A stretch of DNA of 64,000 nt from Aquila chrysaetos chrysaetos (Eukaryota > Chordata > Aves > Accipitriformes > Accipitridae). Each line of letters starts with the position of its first letter. The first letter of the stretch is position 1. The stretch lies in the NCBI RefSeq assembly GCF_900496995.4, contig NC_044014.1, positions 9,891,001 to 9,955,000 on the forward strand. Reading direction: 5' to 3'. Below, piece after piece: positions 12,900-24,800 of this stretch. Under the pieces are notes generated by a model, which saw only the letters and a list, made by a program, of their open reading frames with translations, did no database searches and was not told where the DNA came from. Position numbers and translations under genes: made by a program.

Positions 12900-13414
12900 A
12901 CCTATATGCAGTCCAAGATTCAGCCTTTAATGATACTGAAACCAAGTTTATGAAGAACAATTTTCAGTCTAACTTCAGACCAGAAATTAAGTTGAAAGAA
13001 GACTAATCAAGATAAGATACAGTTTTTCCAGTAAAATTAATGGCACCAAAGTTGAAGTAAGCTTTACGATCACAATAATTTCAAATGTAAGTTTGCAGAA
13101 TAGACCCGCAATGCAATGGCCATTCCATAAAGTTATGTGCGTTCAACAGCAAAATAAAAGCAAAAAAGCTTAGCAGCACACAGTGGTATAACACAATAAC
13201 AGAACAGAAAATTTAGCTTGCAGCTTTGAAATTCTTCGAGTTACATACTCATTTCACAGTTACAATCCAAGCATGCAGACAAATACAGCTACGTAAACAG
13301 CAGAATTTCTACAAAGCGACTCTCATTTTTAAGCTGATGAATACACTTGGTCTTCCAAAAAAGGAACGGCAGCAACCTGGTATACATACAAATGAAACTG
13401 TACATGTCAGAGAC
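12900..13414 (-). other. TDRD1: TDRD1 3' UTR (probable)
   Basis: AT-rich sequence following the TDRD1 stop codon. The nearest recognisable polyadenylation hexamer on the minus strand is ATTAAA at 12,931-12,926, giving a 3' UTR of roughly 0.5 kb. AATAAA hexamers further on, near 11.59 and 11.48 kb, would give about 1.8-1.9 kb. The sequence alone does not decide between them. Confidence 0.4.
12926..12931 (-). terminator. TDRD1: Candidate TDRD1 poly(A) signal ATTAAA
   Basis: The second most common vertebrate poly(A) hexamer, about 490 nt past the stop codon. I saw no minus-strand AATAAA between the stop and this site. The call rests on motif and position only. Confidence 0.3.
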
Positions 13415-13507
13415 TTAGTGGTCCAACAGTTTTTTCATTTCAGTGAATCCATCTGCATTGCCATACTTGTTTAAAAGGAAGAGTAGGATCTGTTCATGCT
13501 TTTTAAG
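13415..13507 (-). CDS. TDRD1: TDRD1 last coding exon (residues 1029-1058)
   Basis: The acceptor is CAG at 13,510-13,508 after a pyrimidine-rich tract. The exon opens in phase 0 with [12 protein letters not shown] and closes with [10 protein letters not shown] and TAA at 13,417-13,415. This closely matches the end of human TDRD1 (HEHILLFLL ... EMKKLLKS, from memory). The segment is a short charged helix-prone tail. Confidence 0.95.
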   Translation of the reverse strand, partial: LKKHEQILLFLLNKYGNADGFTEMKKLLDH

Positions 13508-15817
13508 CTGTGGAATAAGAATAAAGAATTAGAAATATACAATTATTTTTAAATTGCTGATTTCAGATTAGGGTAGATCCTAAAACCACAGACTCAGCCA
13601 AGTCCCATATTAGTTCAAAGAACATGCAGATCCTTTCTGCTGTAAAGTCTTCTGGAGGGGCAAAAAGCCAGCAGAACTGTAGCTGACCGCCCCCTGCCCC
13701 CCCCCCCCCTTTTTTTTCCCTGAAGAAGAAACAAACTTCCTTGACCTGAATTGATGAAATACTCAAACTAGGACTGAGATCAGGATCTTAAATTTGGTTA
13801 TTCACAATGTCCATTTCCTGATGTTTTCAGTTATATTGAAATCTTCTGTCTTCTCTTCCTCCATTAGGAGACTTTAAGCCGAACTCACCCAAGTAAGGAA
13901 GGATGACAGAAAACAGAAAGTGACCAAATTGAAGTCAGAAAAAACATTAGCTAGATCAAACCAAGAGATCACAGAAATATAGAGGGGGAAGGGAAAACAA
14001 GGTTCAACAGCCTATAGTGGGACAGAGAAATCAACTACATTCAGGAACAGCATAGTTTTACTGCCTTTCTGCCACTAAACTGCTGGTAACTATGCTTACT
14101 CTGAAGCAGTAAAGGTCTAAATGACCTTGCACAGCAATGCTCTTTTCCTACCTCTAAAATATCATAGTGCATATTTTTGCTTTTGACCTTGCTGCCTCTG
14201 GCTGGGGAGAGAGGGGGAAGTTTGAACCACCCTTGAAAGGGGTTTGTCTTTAAAATTCAAAATTTTGCTCATTCCTCTGACAAAGATCCTCACTTTGAGA
14301 AAGGCTGATGCATCTTTTCTGGTATACTAGATTAGTATAGTAATATTAGTATACTAATACTATAGTATACTAAATTAGTATAGTAACTTCTAAAGTTCTA
14401 ATTTTTCCATAATTAGCCTAAGTTAAAATAAAAAATGAGAAAGCTTAAAACCAGAAAGCTTTCAAAGATTACAGGAATATGCCATATCTGTAAGAGACAC
14501 TTTATTTTTTTTTTCAAAAGAAGGAAAAAAAAAACCTTGCAATTGGCAAACGCTGTACAAACTCAGGTTCTCAGCCCTAGCTCCCATGACTGAAGCTGTG
14601 GCAGATATTAATTTCTGCTACCTAGAATACACATGTAACAATTTTCTTACATGTGCAGCTCTATCAAGTTGTAACCACAGCAAAACATAGCCGTATTACT
14701 GAAAAAAAAATCCAACTGCCCTTTGTCCACATAACACAGTTTATGCAAAACACTGCAAGTACCTTTACACAAAAGTAGCACTCCTGAGGCTTCATGCTCT
14801 ACCAAAAAAAAAAAAAAAAAAACAAACAACCCAAAAACCAGCTGTATGTGTGTCAAAACAGACTAATGAAGTCTGTGTGATCTATACACTATCCTCTCCC
14901 AGTTTCAGGGTGCTCTAATTATTACCATGTATAAAACAACTAAGAAAAAGTGTTGGGATATTCACTTTGCTATCTTCAATGTTTTGGTTAGCTATTACCT
15001 CCCTACTCCCATTTGCTTCCCACATAGGGTTTCTTTTAAATTCTGGAAATGTAAAAAAGCAAGTATTGCTTAGACTGATTCTTACTTGCATTTTTAATTC
15101 TGTGCAGCAGCATTTGGTCTCACCTCCATTGCCTACAAAAAACAAAGCAAGTAAATGAGCAAAATACACAAGGACACTGCTTGTCTAATTTAAGAGGTGA
15201 CATGTGGAATTCTCTAAGATTTTTAGAAGGAAAAGTCACTTAGGCATCCCACATGCCCACAGTTCTTCAAATTAACTATGTATGTACCTTGATGTTCAGC
15301 ATGTAATTTTTCAGCATTGCAGGATTTGACCAAACCTTCCATTACCAGTTTGTCAGCTACATTCAGACTACTATTTTCACAAAGTTTCTCCACTGTTACT
15401 AAAGTAACATTTCCATTAATCCCTTTCACTGTAATTGTGACATATTTATTCAATAACATTTCTTTCAACTTGTCAAGGAACAATGGAGACCACTCAGCTT
15501 TCTCTATTCCTGCAGGGGGAAAAAAAAAAAAATTACTATGAAGTTTGTTCTACAAAGAATTCCTTTATGATATGACTTGAAGCTTACATGTAATGCTGTT
15601 ATTGTTTTTGAAAATATGATGCTAAAGTTTCCAGTATAAATACCTTAGATCTACAGACAATTATTTCTAAAACAGCTTTCACAGTGTTAACCAGTATACT
15701 ATTTCAGCAGATCATCATGTTGTTTATCGGTATTAAGGAATGAACATTATCATCAGAATAGGTACAGATCTATAATATTCAAGAAAACCAATTGGCGTTT
15801 TTGGGGGTTTGGTTTTT

Positions 15818-15860
<43 letters not shown>

Positions 15861-18800
15861 TGCAAGTGAACATATAATTGTCTGAAAAGGCAGCTTTAGG
15901 TAGGAATCAGTGATTGGCAGCACCTCTGAAAGCGGTAAAGTTTCTGTGTTCCCATAGTCTGCATATAGTACTTTCACTACAGACTGAGAAGCTTTTAGAA
16001 CAAGAGCTCTGTACCAATGGCCATCACCTGAAAAGATTGGGACAAGAATAATCACATGTAAAGTACCATCTTATAGATACAGCTTATCCCGAGAGCAAGA
16101 ACCTGTATAGTTTTCCAGGAATTTTTAAATACTCTAGTATATACAAAAGGCCACTTGACAAGAAGCAACCCCACAGAACAAGGGAATAGTTTCTGATTGC
16201 TGTATTCATAAAGATGTAAGTGTTGCTTTCAGAATTTTGCTCGAATTATACAGATAAGATTTTTACTACAATACCATTTTAAAGATGTCTGCACACTGTG
16301 TTTCTAGCTCCTTATCTTTGTTTTCCAATGCATATTCCCTCACAAAACATAACCAGAATTAAAAAGAAAAAAAAATAATCCTTTTTCCTCAATTATCCTG
16401 AAGAGCCATAAAAAAATAAAGTTAAAAATAAAAAAATCAGTGGAAGTTAAAAACAACTGTCAAACACTTAGGTATACTCTTGTGGTCTGCTAGGTTTTTT
16501 TTTTTTAATTAATCTATCCTGTTTTCCATGAGCTGTTATCTGATCTAGCACCCAAGTTCATTTTCAGCACTTAGCCAGATCTCCTGTAACTATCCACATG
16601 CAGTCAACATTTAATATTTATGAGTCAACACTACTTTTTTTTTTTTTTAAATACTGAGCTAATATATCAGCAGAGTATCCCTTCTTCTGAAAGTTTAAGA
16701 CAATAAATTAAGTTCCCTCACTGTTAAGAATACTTTTGACTTGAAATAACAGTTCACTAAGCCTGGACAGCCTGTTAGGCTAACAAGACTGAATGATCAG
16801 TTGTCATAGCCAGTGTCACCTCTCCATGCTCACACAAAGCAACAACAAAAAAACACCCAGGTACCCACAAACCAGAAGTGGTTCTGTAGAGATACAAGTG
16901 CACTATTGCTCTGCCATGAATTTCATGCCCCTGTAACTCAAACAGAAACAAATTTCAGTTTAAACAGTAACTAGCTTGCTTTCCTCTTAAAGCTCCATAT
17001 ATTTTGCAGGGCACAACCTATTCCTTATTTTCTTTCCCAGACTGTCAGACAGTTTCTTTGCCCTAAAGATGCATCCAGGCTATTTTTTGTAACAGAATTA
17101 AGAGATCTATAAGCACTTTAAAGTTGGTGGTTTTACTTTTTCTAAAGCAAAAAATGAAAGTTGGCTATTACACTCATCAAGGAAATGCAAGAACAAATGA
17201 ATGCCTCACCTGAAAACCTTGCACAACAGGCTTCACCCAGTTTTGGTTTGAAGGGCTGGTTCTTACAAGATTTACAATAGCCTTCTAGTTCAATCAACTG
17301 CCTATGTAGCTTCTCTCGATCTACAGAAAAAAAAACCGTTTGATAACTAGCCACATTTGGGTATAATGAAGAGCATACTTACTTTTAAGCTCCCCTGCTC
17401 CCACCTTTGGCATTTTTTTATATTTTTCTACTGTCCAACCTACATTTCCACATGGTTCAGTTAGCTATAGGCATTCATTTTATTAACTAGCTTGGCAAGA
17501 GTGACTTCCCACTGATGCTAGGAACAGTGAATGCTTTTTCTTACCTTTAGTTTGAACTGGTACAGCATAGAACAAGTCTGGGCTTACAACTTCTGTTACA
17601 CAGACAGATACGGTTTCATCTATAGCCAATTCAATCAACTTCCAGTGCCCAAGTGACATTTCTAACAGAAATAGAAAATTCAGTGTACCACTTCCATCCA
17701 AGCACATACATATAAGTAACTGTTATGGAATATCTTTTTGAATTTGAGAGACAACTGCATGTCTTCACTTCAAGAAGAGAAATCTAAACCAAGATAATTC
17801 TTGCTTAATTTGCTGTTCATAAACTATTAGCATATAAAAGTAGCTAAAGTAAAAAACACCTCAGGAAAATAAGATACTGGAAAGTAAACATGTGAAAAGT
17901 TTCAGTTGTAGCAAATTTGTAATTTTCTACTATCAAATATTCAAATAGCATTCATTTAAGACAAACCCAGCGATTTTTATCTTTCTCTTTTTGTCTATAA
18001 TGCCACCTGCAGGGCAGCTTGTGTTTAACTGTAAAAACTGACAATATAATCAAAACTATGCATGTTTATTACTGATATTAACTAAACAGCAAGATCATGG
18101 TTAAAGGCTGGAATACTGAAAATTCTTGTTCAATCTAGAAGTTAACATTTTTTTAATTACCTTTTTTGTCAACAGACTTGTTTGGAAAGTTATTTTTATC
18201 TTGCAGAACTTGCTTTACAGCCAATTTTTCAGAAGTCAGTATCTCATTGATCACTTTTGGATGACCGGTGGAATTGTCAATAAGCTCTACACCAGCCCCA
18301 TCTCTGGAAAGGGAAGTTACTCTGGCTTGAAGCTTTATTCCTGCAGTGTACATACGAAATCTTGCTGTAGCTTCTGGAATCCATTTGCTCTTACCAGGCT
18401 TTATACCTACGAAGTAGGAGAACTGTTCAAAATACCTCCATTAAGTGACTTCCTTCAACATTATACTTTCCTAAAAAAAAAAAAAACAAACAAAAAACCA
18501 ACCAAAAAAAACCCCAAAAAACCAACTTTTTTTTTTTTTTTTTTTTCTAAAAGCACAACTTGAAATACCAGGGCTACTTTTACTGCCTTAGGGATACACA
18601 TTGTACTTCATCCTGTTAACTGGTCTCCCTCTTCCTCCTTTCTTCTGAAGTAACACATTTCCTCAGCACTCCCAAGTTGTTTTCTACGTTTTATGATATT
18701 CTACCAAGTAAATCCTTGTGCCTTAGCACAAATAACACTGTTAAGACTGTTTATGAATCAGTTTAATACAGCCTTTTTATTAAAGGAGCAGAAAAACAAA

Positions 18801-21800
18801 AAAACCCAGCAGAAGACACCTGTTTCCACAGTTTTTATTTTTAAACCAAGTAGTCTACATTAGAAAGAAAGAGTAATTCTGTAGAATTGAGTGATTTGGT
18901 GTGGAAAAGGAACAGGCAGAGAATTGGTAGAAGACTGAGAAACAGCAGTACGGTGCCAAATTCTATAGGAATCAAGTGAAACTTCCCTACAGAGAACTGA
19001 AAGGCCAACTTGCTTCATAAAAACAGCTGAGCTCCTTTACCTGCAAAAATTTTGAGAAATAATTAAGTTGCACAAAAGCATGTTTATTCCTAGCAAGGCA
19101 GCAACCAAAAGCTAGTAAGCACTACAGATGAAGCAGAACTAAACAACAAGTTCCTTTTGACTGATAAATCAGTAAGTAACCTCCAAACAGATGACTCCAC
19201 AACACTGTCAGGAGCTCAGGAAAGAGGCACCATCTTTCTGTTAAATGTCAGTCTGCTGTGTAGTAGGGCTAAAACAATGGCTCCCACAATTTCCAGAGGC
19301 TGGAAGGAACACAGATGTTTTTATAATAAACACCCCCACCCCCAAAAAAACCCACTCCCCCAAAAAACAGAGTTCTGTGAAATATACCCTGTCATTACCT
19401 CCTTCCCCCAAAGCAACAAATCTCTAAATGCAATAGCTCTTTTAAGAGAAAGAAGCCATAAGAAGATTCACCTGAGAGCCAGCATTTAATTCCTTGAAAT
19501 GGAAGTTTTAGGAATGAGGATGAGATCTGCCGTATTTTATCCAGTGGTACTTCCTCAACATTTCCATAGTCCACAAAGTACACTTTAACAGTTCCATCTG
19601 AAGTAATGTTTTGCACCAAAGCACGGTACCAGTTACCATCATCTAATTTTAAAAAGGTTTTTTTAAAAAGATTACTTCACACATTTAATAAAAATTTACC
19701 AGCATTTATTTTTTAGTAAATAATTCCAATTCTTTGCTATTCTCTTCCAATGCAAACTATCTGCTAATTTTCTTTTTCTTGGCTTTATGTTCACTCTGTA
19801 AAAACAAAAAAAATTTTAGTCTATTACTTACCAGAGAAAAAAGCACAACAAGGTTCTCCATTCTCAGGCTTAAAAACATTTGGTGGAGTTTTCTGACAGT
19901 ATTCAGACAATGATTTGTTAAGTAAGTTTAGAGCTAGTAACTCTGAAAATTAGAAAGAAAAAAAAACCAAAGACAAGATGAACAAAATAAGCTAACTTGA
20001 ACTCTATCAATACTGTTTGCTGTATAGCTTACTTATAAAAGATTTGATGAGAGATTTCTGTGAATTTTAGAATTTCACAAAAAAAAGAACTGTTAACACT
20101 GAGTTAACTATTTATCTTACTAGACAGACTTATTAGCAGGAAGAGGCAAGATAGCCAATATTTACTGACAAATTAGTTCAGTGTAGATAGCAAAATGACC
20201 GGCAATTCTTCCTGCTAACCCAACAAGCACCCTTCACTCCAAAGTCTAAAGTATATTTTACAGCCAGATAACACCACGGGAATTATCTAGTTCAGCCAGT
20301 GCATATGACACATTACGGGATCTCACCCTGCTTGCTTATTTATTTTTTTTTTTATATCAAGTCCTTTAGCCTGCTCTATAACATCACTTTTAAGGAAGAA
20401 TTTAGTCATGTTTTAAAGGCAATAAAAGCCATGAAGAATCTATACTATCCCTAGATAATTCAAGGAATAAACTTCCCTCACTTTTTAAAATGTGCCCTGT
20501 ATTTTTTGTTTGAATACGTTTAGTTTCCACTTCCAACCACTGAATTTCATCATGATCTTTTTCTAGCAGGTTAAAAAGCCAGTGGCTATCAGAAGTCTTT
20601 ATACATGCAAATAGAAGATTTTTTTTTTTTTTTTTTTTTAGCTTATCCAAGAGGAACTCAAGTCTCAAAACCTGCTTTTTCTCATTTTCATGTTATTTTA
20701 TCTCTTTTGAATCTTTGTAAGTTTTTATAAATTAGAACAGGACAGACTACTCGAGGAGAGCTCCAGTAAATATTGTATGGGCACAGGGAACATGTCTCTT
20801 ATTTGCTATCTTTTGTTTAGATATCCTTTGCCTAGGTTATGGTAGCTTTTTTCACTTTTCTCTACATTCTTAGATTAGGTTTTATTCAACTGCTTAGCTT
20901 CAACATTTTCAGATTTCAAATCTCAGAGTCACTACATACCAGGATCCAATTTCTTCATCATTCCACTTATATTCTTAGATCAAAAAACCTCAGAGGTAAG
21001 CCTTGGTGCTATAAGCTCACTTGAAACACTAATGCGTTAAAACTATAATAAATGACAAATCAGGAAGCAAAGAAACTATCAGCAAGAAAAAAGGTGAATA
21101 AACTTACCACTGTTATTTGAAATCTGACAGTAGAATTCTCCAGGATTGTACAGCGTACACACTACGACATCTACTGTTTGTTTAAGACTTAATTTACTCC
21201 ACTTGCAAATTCTTTTGTTTGTCGTGTCCTCTAGAGAGAACAGAGAAGTAAAGGAAGGAAGAGAAATTAAAATAATTTTTACAGGAAAAACAGTTACACA
21301 TCCTGAACGCTCATTTCTTGTTATAAATAATCCAACAGACTAATTACCACTGAGAGCCTCTTTGCAGAATAAAAGCAAGTAAGAGAAATGTGCCAGTTGG
21401 TTAATGTATTTGATCATTACTGAGAACAGCAAGCCATAGGTAAACAGGGAAGAGTAGTTACACAAAGAAGTACAGACTAAGTGGCAATAACCTGAGCAAG
21501 AGGCACTCTGAGGAGCCTTGGTTCCTGGGAAACATGGTAGGGGGCATAGAAGAGGAAAACAGCTGTCACCGAGAGTACTGGAAAGAACAAAAAGATTAAG
21601 AACAAAAAGATTAAGAGAAAGAATGGTGGCAGAAATTACCACAGTATATTATACTGAAGTACCTGAAAGAAGCTTATTATTTAACACAAGTTGTAGAATA
21701 GATCATGTGAAAACTACATTATGGCACATTGGAGAAGCCATCGTTTCCTCCATTGGTGTATTATTAAATCTTCCTGTAGTTTTCATAGCTGCTAAGTTTG

Positions 21801-24800
21801 TTACAGCTTGTGGTAGGCAGCAGCATACAGAAATACTGTCAGCCTTTTAAAGACTTGAGTCCAAGTGGCTGGCTTCTGACTTTGGTAGACCTTTCCAGTT
21901 TTAAGTGTTTGGTTTTGTTCCTGAAAATGAAGCTCAAGAAAGTTTTGAGCTTCAGGGGTGGCCATGCTGAGATGCTGTTCCATCTGCCCAGTATCGTGTC
22001 TGACAGTAGACTACTTTAGGAAGTCATATTGCCTACAGGCAAAGAAAAAACCCACAACACAACATCCCCTGACCCCGGGGAGGGGGACTCAAAACAGGGC
22101 CTCAAATCTTCTTTATTTTCAGTGGAATACAAGACTGTCCTCCACACTGTAAGCAACTGCCAGATCCCTACTGGCAGGGAGAAAGCACAGTTGGCATATT
22201 TTGAGAAATACACTCCAATAAGTAGAAGCTGGTTGAATTCTCCACTCCAGAAGGAAGAAAGATTCACAAGAAAAATAAAAATTAACAAATGGCTCAAAGT
22301 TTAGAGGAAGCCTTAGGATGCTTAACAACTGTGAAATATAATGGTTTACTCTTTCATGTGATGGTGAGATTTCTTCTAAGTAGTTCTCTAAACCAAAAAA
22401 ATGCATTGTTTCTTAATTTCTGGCTAGTAACTAAAATCTACTCTTATACTATGCTGGATCCAGCAGTCACAGATTTAGTCACTAAGTTTAAATAAAGCAA
22501 ACAAGTTAATGAGGAATTATTTTGCAAGCTGACAGAGAAATGTATCTGTTGAAATTTCAATATAGAAAGCACAAGTTTTAAAACATGTACGACAAAAGTT
22601 GATAATCTGTTTAGAACCTGCACTCAAAAGCCTGCACTCAGTGTGAGAAATTAAAAAAAAAGGTGAGAAGTAACCAAGAAACCCAGGAAGTAATACAGAA
22701 CAGGTCCAGGATGATGGCCATAGATCAAAGCATGTTTGGTTCTAACCATGAAAGTTACTGTTCAACTGAATTTTATACAAGATTCCTTATCCTTCTGAAC
22801 AAAGGTAAGCAATAACCATGTTCTGGCCACAAAGCATCTAGTGAGGAAGATCAAAATTAAGGGATTTGGACATAGGCTTGACAAAAAGACTGACCCATTT
22901 TTCAGTACAGACAGATCAGGAGAGAATATATAGTTTTACCAGACACAGGATGGACAAGAGAGGCTTAACATGCTTCATATGAGAGAAGCTAGGAACCTTC
23001 CCACAATACAAAGAAATCCGACGTAAAATTTGAAAATCTCTCAAATTGAAGCTTTGGTCACTAAAAATGCAAAAAAAGGGAATTTAGGCATAGCCTTTAA
23101 GTTGTATAGGTTACTGGAATCAAACAACTTTTCAAGGAGGAAATATGTGGGTTTAGGTGTAAAATACAGGACAGTGAAGATGAAATACTATTTGAGCTAA
23201 AGGACAAGGGCATAAGAACAAGCAGGTACTAACTAGTCATATTCTACTTCAACTGGAAATTGTAAGACTTCTAACCAGAGAAGGTGAAATACCAGTATGG
23301 TCTTCCAAAAGTAACCCATTGCAACTTTGTTATGTATGCACACATATATATATACACACGCATACAGACACACAAGCAAACACACAATTTCTTCATGGCA
23401 AAGTTGCCATGGCTAAACTTCAGAACTGTGAAGAAGGCCAGACTTCATGAGCCAGACTAGAAAGGTCTTAGCAGTTAAGAACTTGCATTCTTTGTACACA
23501 CTCTAGCAGGAGGTTAAATAAAGCCACTTCAGCAGGATGTGCTCGTACTCACCATTTGCTTGTTTAACATTACTCATTCCGATTGCTGGTAGGGCCATCC
23601 TCAATTCCTGAACTGCACAGCCTTTCTCTATGAAATGGCTTGATATATTTATTACTGGAGTAACTGATGCATCTACAAGCTCCACCACAGATTTGTAACT
23701 CTCTTTATCCACTACTTTCACTGTGAACACTTTGTCTCTCACCAGTTGCTTCATAAAACAAATAGCTTTTGAGGTCCAGGCTCCTACTGGTGGCTTTACA
23801 CCTAAAAAGTCACATAGTATGGAAAGGTTCCGAGGACAGTCCAAGTCTCAACAATATGTGGCAAGGTACAACAACACTGTTTAAAACAATAGATTAAGCA
23901 GATCTACCAAGTAACTCACCCCCCCCCCCTTATGCTTGTAGCAAGATTCCAACCCCAATTATTTAGATTCTGAACTTTTGTAGTACTTGGATTTAATAAA
24001 AATCTGACAAATATCATGTATAACTAGTCTATTATACAAAGAGAAGCATAAATTCAGACTTAATACTTCCTTAGCATGAACGTCTGTAAGAACTGTCAGT
24101 CTTTGCATCTCATGACTACAACTTACAGTTTTGAACATTAACATTGGCTGTGAGATGGTATCTGCTACTATAAGCTTCTTCCTCCTTAAACATTTACTCT
24201 ATGCTACTAAATTTATTTCTAAAAGGCAAATTATAACCAGAACTTTATAGTAACAGATTGGCAGAAGTTGCCTTCCAGAAAGATATTTTATGCAGCAGTA
24301 ATCCTTGACTCTTATCATGAAACGTCTTATCTGATCACTTTTTTGTGTCCACGTTGTGTTTCGGACCTTTCTTAGTCTTAGAATACTCATTATCAGCTAT
24401 AGGCATCATTATTTGCCCCAGAAAAGAGATTTCTTTAGGTCACATTCCATATGCATTGGTTCCATCTCTACACGCAAGTTTCATGTTTTCCTCCAAAGTA
24501 AGAAGCTAGAACGCTGCTCTGAACTTTACCAAAAATTTGAAAATCAGGTTAAATATCAAGTATTGTAAAGGAAAGATAGACATCAAGTATTCTAAAGGAT
24601 GGGTACTGAAGCAAAGTGGGGGGACTATCTTGCATAGTGATAGAAACAGAGAAAATAAACAGTTTCCAACAGCAGGTTAAACAAGTAAGTCAAAAAACCA
24701 GATTATGATCCTGGCTGGAGACAGAAGGATGAACTAGGAAGCATCAACATCCTTTCCAACTTCACAGATTTCACAAGTGTATGGAGAGAAGTCTACTAGT

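Larger units (their letters stand above)
13508..15085 (-). other. TDRD1: TDRD1 last intron
   Basis: About 1.6 kb. It contains a C13-T8 run at 13,697-13,717, an AT-rich palindrome cluster at 14,322-14,386 and an A-run at 14,803-14,822. No coding exon was seen. Confidence 0.75.
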
